Origin: SLQH01 sp964612995
GTDB lineage: Bacteria > Planctomycetota > UBA11346
Direction: 5' to 3'
Length of the DNA stretch: 64,000 nt
Assembly: GCA_964612995.1 (NCBI GenBank)
Contig: CAZTGE010000001.1
Location: 50,575-114,574 of the forward strand
How positions within the stretch are numbered: position 1 is the first letter of the stretch; every line of letters begins with the position of its first letter. Below are positions 56,618 through 64,000 of the stretch, one piece after another. The notes beneath the pieces are model-generated. The model did no database searches and was not told the origin of the DNA. It saw nothing but the letters and a program-made list of their open reading frames with translations. Made by a program: the position numbers and the translations under genes.

Positions 56618-57661
56618 GTGGACGATCGGCGCGCCCGTCCCGAGACCTGCCACGAGCGACTCGCGGCGCAGATGCCGCGCCAGCTCGCGTGGCACCATCG
56701 TCGGGAACAGGATGTCGACACCTGGCGCGCACACCTGCGCGAGCGTTGGCGCCTGCTGCTGGGGCACGAACCGGAGAGCCCGCACCTCGCCCCGGTCCTG
56801 TCGACGCCCCGGGCGCATCCGGCGGGGCGCCTGATCCGCCTCAGGGCGACCAGCGAACCGGACTGCCTGATCACCGGCGCCCTGCTCCTACCGGTCACGT
56901 CTCCCGGGCCCCTGCCGGTCATCATCTGCCTGCAGGGCCACACCACCGGCCACCACATCTCCCTCGGCCAGGCCCGCTACCCGGGCGACGAGGCGCGGGT
57001 CGCAGACGGTGATCGCGATTTCGCCGTTCAAGCGGTGCGCCGTGGCAACGCCGGGTTGTGCCTGGATCAGCGCTGCTTCGGTGAGCGGCACGACCGCCGT
57101 CACCCGGAGGCGACGACGCGGCAGGGCGCCGCCGGCTGCCTGCACGCTGCCCTCGCCGCGCTGCTGCTCGGCCGGACGATGGCCGGCGAACGCGTGCATG
57201 ATGTCCGCCGCGCCTGCGACCTGATCGAGACCATCGCCGACGATCACGGCCTCGATGCCACACGCATCGCCTGCATGGGCAATTCTGGCGGCGGCGCCAT
57301 CACCTGGCATGCGGCCACGCACAAGCCGCGCCTGCGCGCGATCATGCCCAGCTGTTCGGTCTGTCCGTTCTGGCCGAGCATCGGTCGCATCGACCACTGC
57401 GCCGACAATCACATCCCCGGCGTCCTCGACTGGCTGGACATGCCAGACCTCGCCGGCCTCATCGCCCCGGCCCCGACTGTCATCGTCACCGGCCGCGACG
57501 ATCCGATCCTTCCCCTGACTGCCGTGCGCGAGGGCTTCGCCACGATCCATGCCATCTACGCCGCCGCCGGCGCCGCCGACGCCTGCGTGCTGGTCGAGGG
57601 CGAGGGCGAGGGCGAGGGCGAGGGCGAGGGCGGACACCGCTTCTACGCCGACGCGGCCTGA
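56618..57661 (+). CDS. Alpha/beta-hydrolase esterase, acetyl-xylan-esterase-like
   Basis: The 347-aa protein starts at GTG 56618, 10 bases after the GH4 stop. The nucleophile elbow is ACMGNSGGG with the serine. The acid is in VTGRDDPILP and the histidine in GGHRFYAD. LCLDQRCFGERHD resembles the abhydrolase_7/acetyl xylan esterase group. Just before the catalytic histidine is a (Glu-Gly)6 stretch encoded by six perfect GAGGGC units. It probably deacylates sugar derivatives for the GH4 enzyme. Confidence 0.8.
   Translation: MDDRRARPETCHERLAAQMPRQLAWHHRREQDVDTWRAHLRERWRLLLGHEPESPHLAPVLSTPRAHPAGRLIRLRATSEPDCLITGALLLPVTSPGPLPVIICLQGHTTGHHISLGQARYPGDEARVADGDRDFAVQAVRRGNAGLCLDQRCFGERHDRRHPEATTRQGAAGCLHAALAALLLGRTMAGERVHDVRRACDLIETIADDHGLDATRIACMGNSGGGAITWHAATHKPRLRAIMPSCSVCPFWPSIGRIDHCADNHIPGVLDWLDMPDLAGLIAPAPTVIVTGRDDPILPLTAVREGFATIHAIYAAAGAADACVLVEGEGEGEGEGEGGHRFYADAA
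57596..57631 (+). repeat. 6-bp microsatellite in the esterase gene
   Basis: Six perfect copies of GAGGGC encode (EG)6. Copy number changes would keep the reading frame. Confidence 0.95.
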
Positions 57662-57930
57662 CCGGAGTTCAAGCGCATATTCCTGCCCGACCCGCGGTGA
57701 ACGGACGGCGACCGGGAGCGCGGCAGGGATGCGGGAACGAGGTCGCAACGCCGATCCTCGCCCCCGATTTCCGCGTCACTTGTGCATGTCCCCCTGCCTC
57801 CGCTCCAGAAGACCCGGATCCACCGCGACCGCTGCGGCCGCGCACCGCCCGCCGTCGATCCGGCACTCGGATAGCACCAGCATCACAATCAGCCGCCTTC
57901 CCCGTCGCGAATCACCGCTGACGGAGGATC

Positions 57931-57993
57931 GCATATGGGCATATGGGCATATGGGCATATGGGCATATGGGCATATGGGCATATGGGCATATG
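57931..57993 (+). repeat. 8-bp microsatellite at the scaffold gap
   Basis: Just under eight perfect units of CATATGGG run directly into the N stretch. The true length is unknown because assembly stopped here. Confidence 0.97.
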
Positions 57994-58093
57994 NNNNNNN
58001 NNNNNNNNNNNNNNNNNNNNNNNNNNNNNNNNNNNNNNNNNNNNNNNNNNNNNNNNNNNNNNNNNNNNNNNNNNNNNNNNNNNNNNNNNNNNN
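57994..58093. other. 100-N scaffold gap
   Basis: Exactly 100 N bases, a conventional placeholder of unknown true length. The two sides may not be adjacent in the genome. Confidence 0.99.
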
Positions 58094-58521
58094 GGCAATC
58101 AGGCGTTCGAGCGCGGTTTGCGACGGCCGCAGACCGCAATCGGGCGGAATCGCACAGCAAATCCGGCCTGGATCCAACGATCAGGCCATCGCGTCCCCAA
58201 GGCGCCGCGTGTTAGCGGCAACCTTTACGTAAAGCAGGGCGTCCTGGGTTTTTTATCTGCCACTGCCGCGGTGCAAGCCGAAAATCCGCATTTACATGGG
58301 TGCAAATTAAGCAAAAGATCGATTCATGCTCGGGGTAATGCCCTTTCAATAAAACAGTTCCATCAGCAGGTGTGTCAGATGAGCCGCGAAGTCCGGGCTA
58401 GAATGGACAGATCAGGATCTTCACCTCCGGAAGAACTACCCTCTTCTTCTTTGTCTTGGATCCAGTCACTGGGCGGCGCCCCAATATGCCTCGGGGATCA
58501 AACCCTAGGGCAAAGCGCCGT
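58094..58521. other. Gene-free stretch after the gap
   Basis: No supported gene, repeat or RNA was seen. Base composition is less GC-rich than before the gap. Confidence 0.4.
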
Positions 58522-58779
58522 TCAGCCCGTTGCATCCCGCCGCCGCAACCCCCTGATCGTGCGCCATTGACGCAGGTTCCAAAAAAGGGAGGCACCTAGG
58601 ACCACTACGGCAAATGACATGACACCCCTTTGCGCGATGTCCTCCAAGGAGGCGGCAACGTAGGCCAGCGGGGCAACAAAGAGCATCACCACGGCACTCC
58701 ATGCAGGCCACAACATGGTCACCATTCCACACCACCCTCTCAGGACAAGGACAGAACCGAGGACACACATCTCCTTCAT
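58522..58779 (-). CDS. Small two- or three-helix membrane protein
   Basis: The 85-aa product, from ATG 58779 (MKEMCVLGSVLVL), has hydrophobic segments VTMLWPAWSAVVMLFVAPLA and VMSFAVVVLGASLFWNL and a basic end. A longer form from 58854 is possible. There is no family match and the ribosome site is weak, so reality is uncertain. Confidence 0.4.
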   Translation of the reverse strand: MKEMCVLGSVLVLRGWCGMVTMLWPAWSAVVMLFVAPLAYVAASLEDIAQRGVMSFAVVVLGASLFWNLRQWRTIRGLRRRDATG

Positions 58780-58822
58780 GCCCCACCTATTAGCACATCC
58801 AGGCACAAAGGCAACCGCGGCC

Positions 58823-59170
58823 TTAGCACTTGACCGAGTCGGCCAGATGGACACTGAAGGCGCGAAAGCTCTCTTCGCTCAGCAGGCGCGCGATGTTGCA
58901 TCGCAGCGAGCGCCGTGCAAACTTCTGCATTCGTGCCGCTCTGCGCTCAGACGGCACCGCGCCTCGCGCGTGCGTCTCATTCCTGATCGCACTGCTGATG
59001 AAACGATCCTCGACCCCGCTTTTGCGCAGCAGCTCGTCCATATCCTCAAGGAGTCGCTTGAGCCAAGCGTAGTCCACGTTGCTTTCCACCAGCGGGAGCG
59101 GAAGGCGGATCTCCTCCTGCACGGAATGAGCGGTGGCCAGGTCGATTTCCAGGTCGGTTGATGCTGTCAT
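58823..59170 (-). pseudogene. N-terminal fragment of an IS transposase (probable)
   Basis: The 115-aa frame includes VESNVDYAWLKRLLEDMDEL and LRCNIARLLSEESFRAFSVH then LADS, which resembles the N-terminal region of ISNCY/DUF772-type DDE transposases, as I recall them. It ends abruptly after LADSVKC where those proteins continue for 300 or more residues. It is therefore likely a remnant. Confidence 0.45.
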
Positions 59171-59301
59171 GGGAACTTATTCGCGCACGATTTCCTCGCG
59201 TGGACCGCAATTTTGCCGTATTTTCGAGGAATGAATCCCTCAGCATCTTGCCCTTGAGCACTTGCGCCGCCGGGACTGGCTCTATCTCGCGCAGGCTGTG
59301 C

Positions 59302-60438
59302 TCAGCGGTCCGCGTAGAGCGCGCAGCGCGTCTGCAGCCACTGCAGATCGCGGCGTGTCGCTTCCGCGGCGAGACGTGGCAGCGCGCCGATGGCGGTGCC
59401 ACGCAGGCCCTTGGGCTTGGCCACGGTCGCCAGCCAGCGCTCGGGGTCGATGGCGGGCCCCACCCCGGTGTCCAGCCGAGCCAGGAGTCCCGGTAGCTCC
59501 GCGGGGATGACGCCGCGCTTGCCAGCACACATCACCTGGCCGGTGAGCTCGACCAGCTGCAGATAGCTGTCCAGGTTCCAACTGGTGTCGCCTGGATGGG
59601 TGCTGGTCAGGCGTGCGATCGGCGTCAGCCAACCGCGGCGTTGCTCCTCGGCATCCGGGTGCTTGGGATTGCTGCACGACGCAGCGGATGCGGCCGTCGG
59701 TGCGATACCGGCCTTGCGCAGCACCGCGGTGGCCTCGCGGCGCTGCCCTTTGCGGCGCAGGTCTGCCGCTGTCACGCGCGCTGCACGCTGCTCGATGCGC
59801 GTTTTGACCGAGGTGTACTCGCTGACTTCCGGCCGATCGGCCAACTTGGCGCGGATCGGGTTGAGGTCGACGTAGGCCAGACAGGCGATAATCGCAACCT
59901 GATCGAGGAGCGGCATCGAGGTGAATCGCCCCTCCCAGAACGCGCCCGTGCAGTCGTCCTCGCGATTCGCCATCCGGCTGAGCGGTTCCCTGAGCGCCCT
60001 CATGAACCAGCTCACCGTACCCAAACGCTCGCGCCAACGCGCGATGAATGCCGCGTCGCCGATCAGCTTGTCCAGCTCCGCTGCCGTCGGCCGCTGCGGC
60101 ACCGCCGGATCAGGCGCGGGGTCGTCTGGATCGATGTCGTAGCGCATGTACCACCAGGCCCGTGCCACCGCCTCATCCGACCATGCTGCGCAAGCCTCTG
60201 GTGTCGCGACTGCCTCCGGTGTCGGGCGAACTATTACATGAAGATGATTAGCGAGGATGGCATAGCCACCTACTTCCACCGAGAAACACCGGCTCAGCAA
60301 CCGCAACCGACGCTCCAACCATGCTTTGCGGTGCTCGTAGCCATCGCCGCACAGGAACGCGCGGCGTACGCAGCGAGAGATGCAGTGCAACCATGGCGGA
60401 TGCGCGGGGTCGAATTGGCGTTCGCGAGATTGTCGCAT
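59302..60438 (-). CDS. REP-associated/IS200-like Y1 transposase
   Basis: The 378-aa protein belongs to the Y1_Tnp (TnpA/RAYT-like) HUH family that cuts single-stranded hairpin-bearing DNA. The HUH motif is NHLHVIVRP, and YVDLNPIRAKLADRPEVSEY carries the likely catalytic tyrosine region. Residues about 250-378 are a family-specific extension. The start at 60438 is an ATG; an in-frame TTG lies 15 bases upstream. Two direct repeats TTTGC(G/C)TGTCCC lie upstream at 60481 and 60569. Confidence 0.85.
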   Translation of the reverse strand: MRQSRERQFDPAHPPWLHCISRCVRRAFLCGDGYEHRKAWLERRLRLLSRCFSVEVGGYAILANHLHVIVRPTPEAVATPEACAAWSDEAVARAWWYMRYDIDPDDPAPDPAVPQRPTAAELDKLIGDAAFIARWRERLGTVSWFMRALREPLSRMANREDDCTGAFWEGRFTSMPLLDQVAIIACLAYVDLNPIRAKLADRPEVSEYTSVKTRIEQRAARVTAADLRRKGQRREATAVLRKAGIAPTAASAASCSNPKHPDAEEQRRGWLTPIARLTSTHPGDTSWNLDSYLQLVELTGQVMCAGKRGVIPAELPGLLARLDTGVGPAIDPERWLATVAKPKGLRGTAIGALPRLAAEATRRDLQWLQTRCALYADR

Positions 60439-60634
60439 GAGAGTTAGGTTCAAGCGGCGCAGGACCGAGTCAAACCATACTTTGCGTGTCCCTTTGTCCG
60501 TTCAGACGTTCGCGGGCTTGGCGCATGGCTCGGATCGTTCAGAGGCGTAGCGCAAAGTCAACGCTTTCTTTGCCTGTCCCGATTTTCGTTCTGTCCCTGT
60601 ATTCGTTCTGTTTTCTGTCGACCGCAGAATGAGC

Positions 60635-60662
60635 GAGGGCCACCGTTTGAAGGGTGGCCCTC
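60635..60662. terminator. Hairpin between transposase and lipoprotein genes
   Basis: A perfect 10-bp stem GAGGGCCACC/GGTGGCCCTC with an 8-base loop and no T-run. It lies downstream of the minus-strand lipoprotein gene and may end its transcript, or be a REP-like target of the neighbouring transposase. Confidence 0.45.
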
Positions 60663-60744
60663 TGTGACGATCGCTCATGGGTGACGGTCGGTCACTCCTT
60701 GCCGGATTCGTCCCGGCGCTTCTCTATGTCCTACTTCGCCTCTG

Positions 60745-61302
60745 TCAGTCGTCATCCGCCTGCATCTCACACGTAACAATGACCACCGACGAGGCTGAGA
60801 AAGCCACAGGACGCGGACAGACCAGCTTCCAGTCTCCCTCGGCCTTTCTGCCCACAGCCGAAGGGAATGCACTCGTCAGGAGTGGAGTTTCTTGATATCG
60901 GCGATCGCCGAACCGGCAAGCCATCGCAAAGACAACAGGCACTCCGGTCCCATGGTGCGCATCTACAGCACTCAACTTCTCTGTCCGCACATTGCTCCCC
61001 GTGCGCGCAACACCGCCAAGGGACAGCTGTCCGAGCTCGACCTTCGCCGGCGACAGGAACATGGAGGCCCTGCCTGACGGGGCCAGAGCCACTTCCCCAA
61101 TGCTCTTCACCTCACCCAGCGAATGGGCAACCATGAGTCGCAAGGCTACGCGCTGCCGGCCGACGTTCATGAACACCACCTGGAAAAGCCCTTCGGAGTG
61201 CTTCGTCTCCTGTGACTCCAGAACCATACCCGATTCACTCACACCACACCCCGCCAGGACCAGTACGAGAAGCACCGCACAGGATAGAAAGGGGATCCTC
61301 AT
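60745..61302 (-). CDS. Lipoprotein of unknown function
   Basis: The 185-aa protein starts MRIPFLSCAVLLVLVLAGC, a lipoprotein signal with Cys19. The mature domain is beta-rich (LFQVVFMNVGRQRVALRLMV). Its start overlaps the upstream stop by four bases (ATGA), so the two are one operon. No family is recognised. Confidence 0.7.
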   Translation of the reverse strand: MRIPFLSCAVLLVLVLAGCGVSESGMVLESQETKHSEGLFQVVFMNVGRQRVALRLMVAHSLGEVKSIGEVALAPSGRASMFLSPAKVELGQLSLGGVARTGSNVRTEKLSAVDAHHGTGVPVVFAMACRFGDRRYQETPLLTSAFPSAVGRKAEGDWKLVCPRPVAFSASSVVIVTCEMQADDD

Positions 61303-61982
61303 TTCTTCGATTCACCAGTCTTTTTGTGGCAGCAATGAGCACACACCACAATGCCATACCTACGAGTATAGCCATCACCGCTATCAAGGGCATTGACCGT
61401 ATCCTTCGCCCCCCACCACCAGTAGTCGATCTTCACCTTCTCCCAGAATATGTTCGTCTTTGTCTTCGCTTTGTCGCCATTGAAGGACCCGGGGATCGGC
61501 TCGCTGATGGTGACCGTGCTGGTCGAAGAAGAACCGCTGGTTTGCGATTCCGACCCGCCCGCGTTCACCTTCCACACCTCTGGGATGATTGTTACCTCCG
61601 TGCCTGCGCTGCAAGGAACAGTAGTAGTGGAAGACGACTTTGAGAAGGACATCGATCGACTGATCTTCAGCTCTGCACCACAGGTCAGATTGTTCAGACC
61701 GTGCTCTCCATCCTGCTCCCACTTGAAGTACTTGCCATTAAAGACCTCACGCTTAACAACTATACTATTCGACTGTTCGCTGAAGAGGTGCCACACATTG
61801 ATCGTACCAATGGATTTTGCCCCGCCAATCTTCCAGCCTGGATGATCCCCAGAATCCTTGCTCCCGCCTTCATTGTCACGATTGTCGATAACTTTGTCAT
61901 AGCCCTTCGGACAAGGATTGTGATCAATCTCTGTCCCCTTCCAGTCCACAAGCCATGGCACAAGCCATGGCGCCGCTGCCAA
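61299..61982 (-). CDS. Exported-type hypothetical protein, probably 5'-truncated
   Basis: The 227-aa frame opens with AAAPWLVPWLVDWKG, which looks like the tail of a signal peptide, then a Ser/Thr/Lys-rich beta sequence with four or more cysteines (CPKGYDKV, NNLTCGAEL, VVCAHCCHKK). The apparent TTG start lies at a breakpoint where a different gene ends, so the true N-terminus is probably lost. A 12-bp tandem repeat (61953-61976 region) marks the junction. Confidence 0.55.
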   Translation of the reverse strand: MAAAPWLVPWLVDWKGTEIDHNPCPKGYDKVIDNRDNEGGSKDSGDHPGWKIGGAKSIGTINVWHLFSEQSNSIVVKREVFNGKYFKWEQDGEHGLNNLTCGAELKISRSMSFSKSSSTTTVPCSAGTEVTIIPEVWKVNAGGSESQTSGSSSTSTVTISEPIPGSFNGDKAKTKTNIFWEKVKIDYWWWGAKDTVNALDSGDGYTRRYGIVVCAHCCHKKTGESKK

Positions 61983-62395
61983 CGTGCCAGTTCGCCCAGG
62001 CTCAAGGGCATCAGGTGCAGCAGGGCCGTGCGACCGGCAAGCGACTGGGACAAGGCGTCGCGTAGCTGCGGCTGGTGGCTACCGGTGAGCACCCAACGGC
62101 CGAGGCCCTGCGGGGTGCCCGCCACGGCATCGACATCGACCTGCAGATAGCTCAGCAGTTCGGGAACGTGCTGAACCTCATCGAGGATGGCACCTTCTTG
62201 GTACTGGCCCAGGAATCCACGCGGGTCCTCGCGAGCGAACTGGCGTAGGTCGGGCGCCTCCAGATTGACATAGGGCTTGGTCACCTCCGCCTTGGCAAGG
62301 GTCGTCTTCCCGGCCTGGCGAGGGCCGGTGATGGTGACGATCGGGTAGCGAGCCAGGGAGGCGCGCAAGGCGAGGGACAGGTCTCGTTCAATCAC
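61973..62395 (-). pseudogene. Truncated AAA/DUF4143-type ATPase
   Basis: From GTG 62395 the sequence VIERDLSLALRASLARYPIV opens a DUF4143-type ATPase with Walker A (GPRQAGKTTL), Walker B (GAILDEVQ) and LTGSHQPQLRDALSQSLAGR. After LSLGELARWQR (about 61975) the match ends and the frame runs into the unrelated cysteine-rich gene. The C-terminal two-thirds of the protein are missing. Confidence 0.75.
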
Positions 62396-62564
62396 GGTGA
62401 GAACATACCCGACACATCGTGCAAATCCAGGATGGAATCCAGAGTTTGCGCGATCTGATGCAAGTACATGTCCTATCGGCGACTGTATCCTTCTCGCCTG
62501 GTCCGGGACAGGTCGATTCCCCATGGAGAAACGTTTCGGTCCCGTCCCAAGTGGTCTACCAAAG

Positions 62565-62593
62565 AAAACGGCACCGGAAACGGTGCCGTTTTT
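62565..62593 (+). terminator. Intrinsic terminator
   Basis: A perfect 10-bp stem AACGGCACCG/CGGTGCCGTT with a GAAA loop is followed by TTTTT and preceded by an A-rich run, so it could act in both directions. Confidence 0.85.
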
Positions 62594-62604
62594 GTCAAGT
62601 CAGA

Positions 62605-62631
62605 CACCCCGGTGGGAACCCCACCGGGGTG
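62605..62631. repeat. Second hairpin after the terminator
   Basis: A 12-bp perfect stem CACCCCGGTGGG/CCCACCGGGGTG with a three-base loop. It lies between the terminator and the toxin-like gene. Confidence 0.6.
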
Positions 62632-62821
62632 ATTTCGTAAGTGGCTGGTGGCAAGGGGTTACGGGATCTGCCATGCACCCGGGCCGATTCTCCGAGCGGA
62701 GACGGAGAACGCGTCCTGGCGCCACATCCGCCTCAACCGGGCCGCAGCCGGCCCAGATTCTCTGGTTCTCCATTTTGGGTTAAGGCTTCGGAGACTCCGC
62801 CCGACCGGTCGTGACAGCCTG

Positions 62822-63192
62822 ATGGAAAAGCCCGAGGACCTGCCGGCGCCCACTTCGATCATGCCGCCGGTTCTCCAGAGAACGACCGAATCTCTTGAAA
62901 GGCAACCAGTTCTCGACTGGCCGACTGACCCGTCCTACAGAAGGTGTCGTCGCCACACTCAACGGATCGCTAGGCGCTATGATCTTGATCTGGATGGCCC
63001 CTGGAATAAGGAGTACCTGCCCCATCTGGGACGGCACCCCTATGCTTATCACCAGTTTGTGAAGGAAAACATGGAGAGGGCGGCCAATGAAGCTGGCGAC
63101 AATGCTGACAAGTTTTGGACCTCTATGACCAGTGCGTCAAGACCCCTGTCCGAAACAACCCTGCCATGCTATCATCCGATTTCTGGAGGTAG
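62822..63192 (+). pseudogene. Toxin-like HNH/ENDO VII-type nuclease domain with a one-base frameshift
   Basis: From ATG 62822 (MEKPEDLPAP) the product contains DGPWNKEYLPHLGRHPYAYHQ and a helical MERAANEAGDNADKF segment. This resembles the AHH-type nuclease tips of polymorphic and contact-dependent toxins. After DKF the frame breaks. A single missing T in the run 63113-63116 would restore DLYDQCVKTPVRNNPAML and a TAG at 63190-63192, ideally placed 8 bases before the next gene. The gene is small and has no secretion carrier, so it may be an orphan toxin tip. The family assignment is tentative. Confidence 0.6.
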
Positions 63193-63200
63193 AGGATGCC

Positions 63201-63707
63201 ATGAGGTACTTTGAGGTGCGATGCTCCGAATCTTCAGGGTTGGCTGCTTGCCCGGATGGCGTTTACTTCGATTTCTTCAAGTCGAATGAACGCCTTGGCG
63301 AGCCGCTTGTTCTTGAGGAGGGTTCCCTCACGGACTACCTGGACAACGAGAACGGATGGGCTCTGTGCTCCGATCGGATGTATGATCTGGTGCGCCCATA
63401 CATGAGCGATGTTATCGGAGAGGCGCGACCCGTGTGTGTGGAGCCGAAAGGGAGGGGAGGCACCGCACAGTATTGGGTGCTGCTCATGAGGCCCCAACGG
63501 GAGTACGCCTGTCGTGAGTCTAGTAAGTGGGCGAATGGTGATCCAATCATGGTCGTACTAGACGGAGGGCGGGAGCTTCCCCATGTGTTTTCATGCCGCA
63601 GTCTGATCAACTATTGGATCGTCAGCGGGGAGGTGCGTCACAGCATGGATGCTGCTGGGATCAGTGGTGTCTGGTTTGAGGAAGTAGGGTTAGGATCACC
63701 TGCGTAG
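63201..63707 (+). CDS. Immunity-like protein (Imm11/DUF1629-like)
   Basis: The 168-aa cytoplasmic protein starts at ATG 63201, with GGAGG and AGAGGA just upstream. Its layout (LCSDRMYDLVRPYMSDVIGE, then strands, then VFSCRSLINYWIVS and a final AAGISGVWFEEVGLG) resembles Imm11-type immunity proteins that neutralise nuclease toxins. It directly follows a toxin-like gene. Its composition is less GC-rich than the main window, consistent with transfer. Confidence 0.6.
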   Translation: MRYFEVRCSESSGLAACPDGVYFDFFKSNERLGEPLVLEEGSLTDYLDNENGWALCSDRMYDLVRPYMSDVIGEARPVCVEPKGRGGTAQYWVLLMRPQREYACRESSKWANGDPIMVVLDGGRELPHVFSCRSLINYWIVSGEVRHSMDAAGISGVWFEEVGLGSPA

Positions 63708-64000
63708 CTATGTGGTCTTCTTGACAGTGCTCACACTATTTGAGCCCCAAGTCTCCGTTCCCTGTCACGCTCATTGAGTTCATTGCCTCTGGCGGGTGAG
63801 TCTGGGACCGACATCAAATCTGGCCCCCGACGGGTTCATACTTGGGCTACGCTTCGTGATAAGTCAGGGCTGACATACATTAAGCCACAGGGTAACTACT
63901 CAGGCCCCATAGCTGCTTCACACCGACTTTGTGCTGGGTTCCGCTGTTCCTGGCGCTACGCTTGCCTGGCATGGATGCTATTACGGTACAGGGCCGGCGC
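63708..64000. other. Gene-free end of window with a shared repeat terminus
   Basis: No gene is supported. GTAACTACTCAGGCCC at 63892-63907 equals the left end of the 54744 element, but the sequence after it differs. Confidence 0.5.

Noticed and set aside
57931..57993. Possible CRISPR array
   Set aside because: The 8-bp units are contiguous with no spacers, so it is a simple tandem repeat.
57549..58232. Open frame crossing the N stretch
   Set aside because: It reads through unknown bases and a microsatellite (GIWAYGHM repeats); it is an artefact.
1..64000. tRNA, rRNA or riboswitch genes
   Set aside because: I looked in the intergenic spaces for tRNA arms and common leaders and found none I could support by eye; a covariance search could still find one.

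Overview
The window is a stretch of a very GC-rich Gram-negative bacterial genome, apparently from a draft or metagenomic assembly. The gene content points to the PVC superphylum, most likely Planctomycetota: a solute-binding domain fused to a sugar permease, an ECF sigma/FecR pair, many unique signal-peptide proteins and lipoproteins, a HEAT-repeat/coiled-coil operon, a class III ribonucleotide reductase, and KdsA and IspE. This placement is an inference from gene style, not from a marker gene. No rRNA or tRNA gene was recognised. Two assembly artefacts are certain. An Illumina P5 flow-cell oligonucleotide interrupts a gene at 169-206, and a 100-N scaffold gap lies at 57994-58093, directly after an 8-bp microsatellite.

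Layout before the gap (1-57993): densely coding, mostly housekeeping. 1-2477 fused sugar ABC protein, broken by the adapter; 2.6-4.0 kb PhzF and a DUF2007 zinc-ribbon protein; 4.3-5.9 kb NAD synthetase; 6-8 kb EF-hand protein and RodA-like SEDS protein; 8-11.4 kb operon of ABC-2 exporter, hypothetical protein and YbaB; 11.6-14.8 kb lipoproteins; 15-18.5 kb operon of HEAT/TPR protein, coiled-coil protein and a 53-aa membrane protein; 18.7-21.7 kb IspE, SPOR protein, KdsA; 22-24.8 kb large exported protein and CoaC; 24.8-27.8 kb NrdG/NrdD preceded by two NrdR-like boxes; 28-31.5 kb barrel-like protein, orphan EboE, TPR protein and SASA esterase; 32-40.6 kb Pgi, a histone-tail-like membrane protein, DUF1537 kinase, ECF sigma/FecR, TrpS, Nudix; 40.7-44.3 kb class V aminotransferase, lipoprotein, small protein, MurB; 44.6-47.7 kb hybrid histidine kinase; 47.9-54.4 kb TetR-controlled RND efflux operon in which every junction overlaps by 4 bp; 55.2-57.7 kb GH4 glycosidase and esterase.

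Layout after the gap (58094-64000): sparser and visibly less GC-rich, with an accessory character. It holds a transposase fragment, a REP-type Y1 transposase, two exported proteins, a truncated AAA/DUF4143 ATPase fused at a breakpoint to another gene, and a nuclease-toxin-like gene with a one-base frameshift followed by an intact immunity-like gene.

The main undescribed signal is a set of small non-coding elements. One group (33.8, 39.9, 42.8 and 47.8 kb) starts CAGGGC..CTCAAAGCTCG and is flanked by about 10-bp direct repeats. A related longer group (4.0, 9.6 and 44.4 kb) shares that terminus and the 10-bp duplications. These look like MITEs moved by one unknown transposase. One copy abuts and supplies most of the histidine kinase stop codon. 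Two further structured elements lie at 21.8 kb and 54.7 kb.
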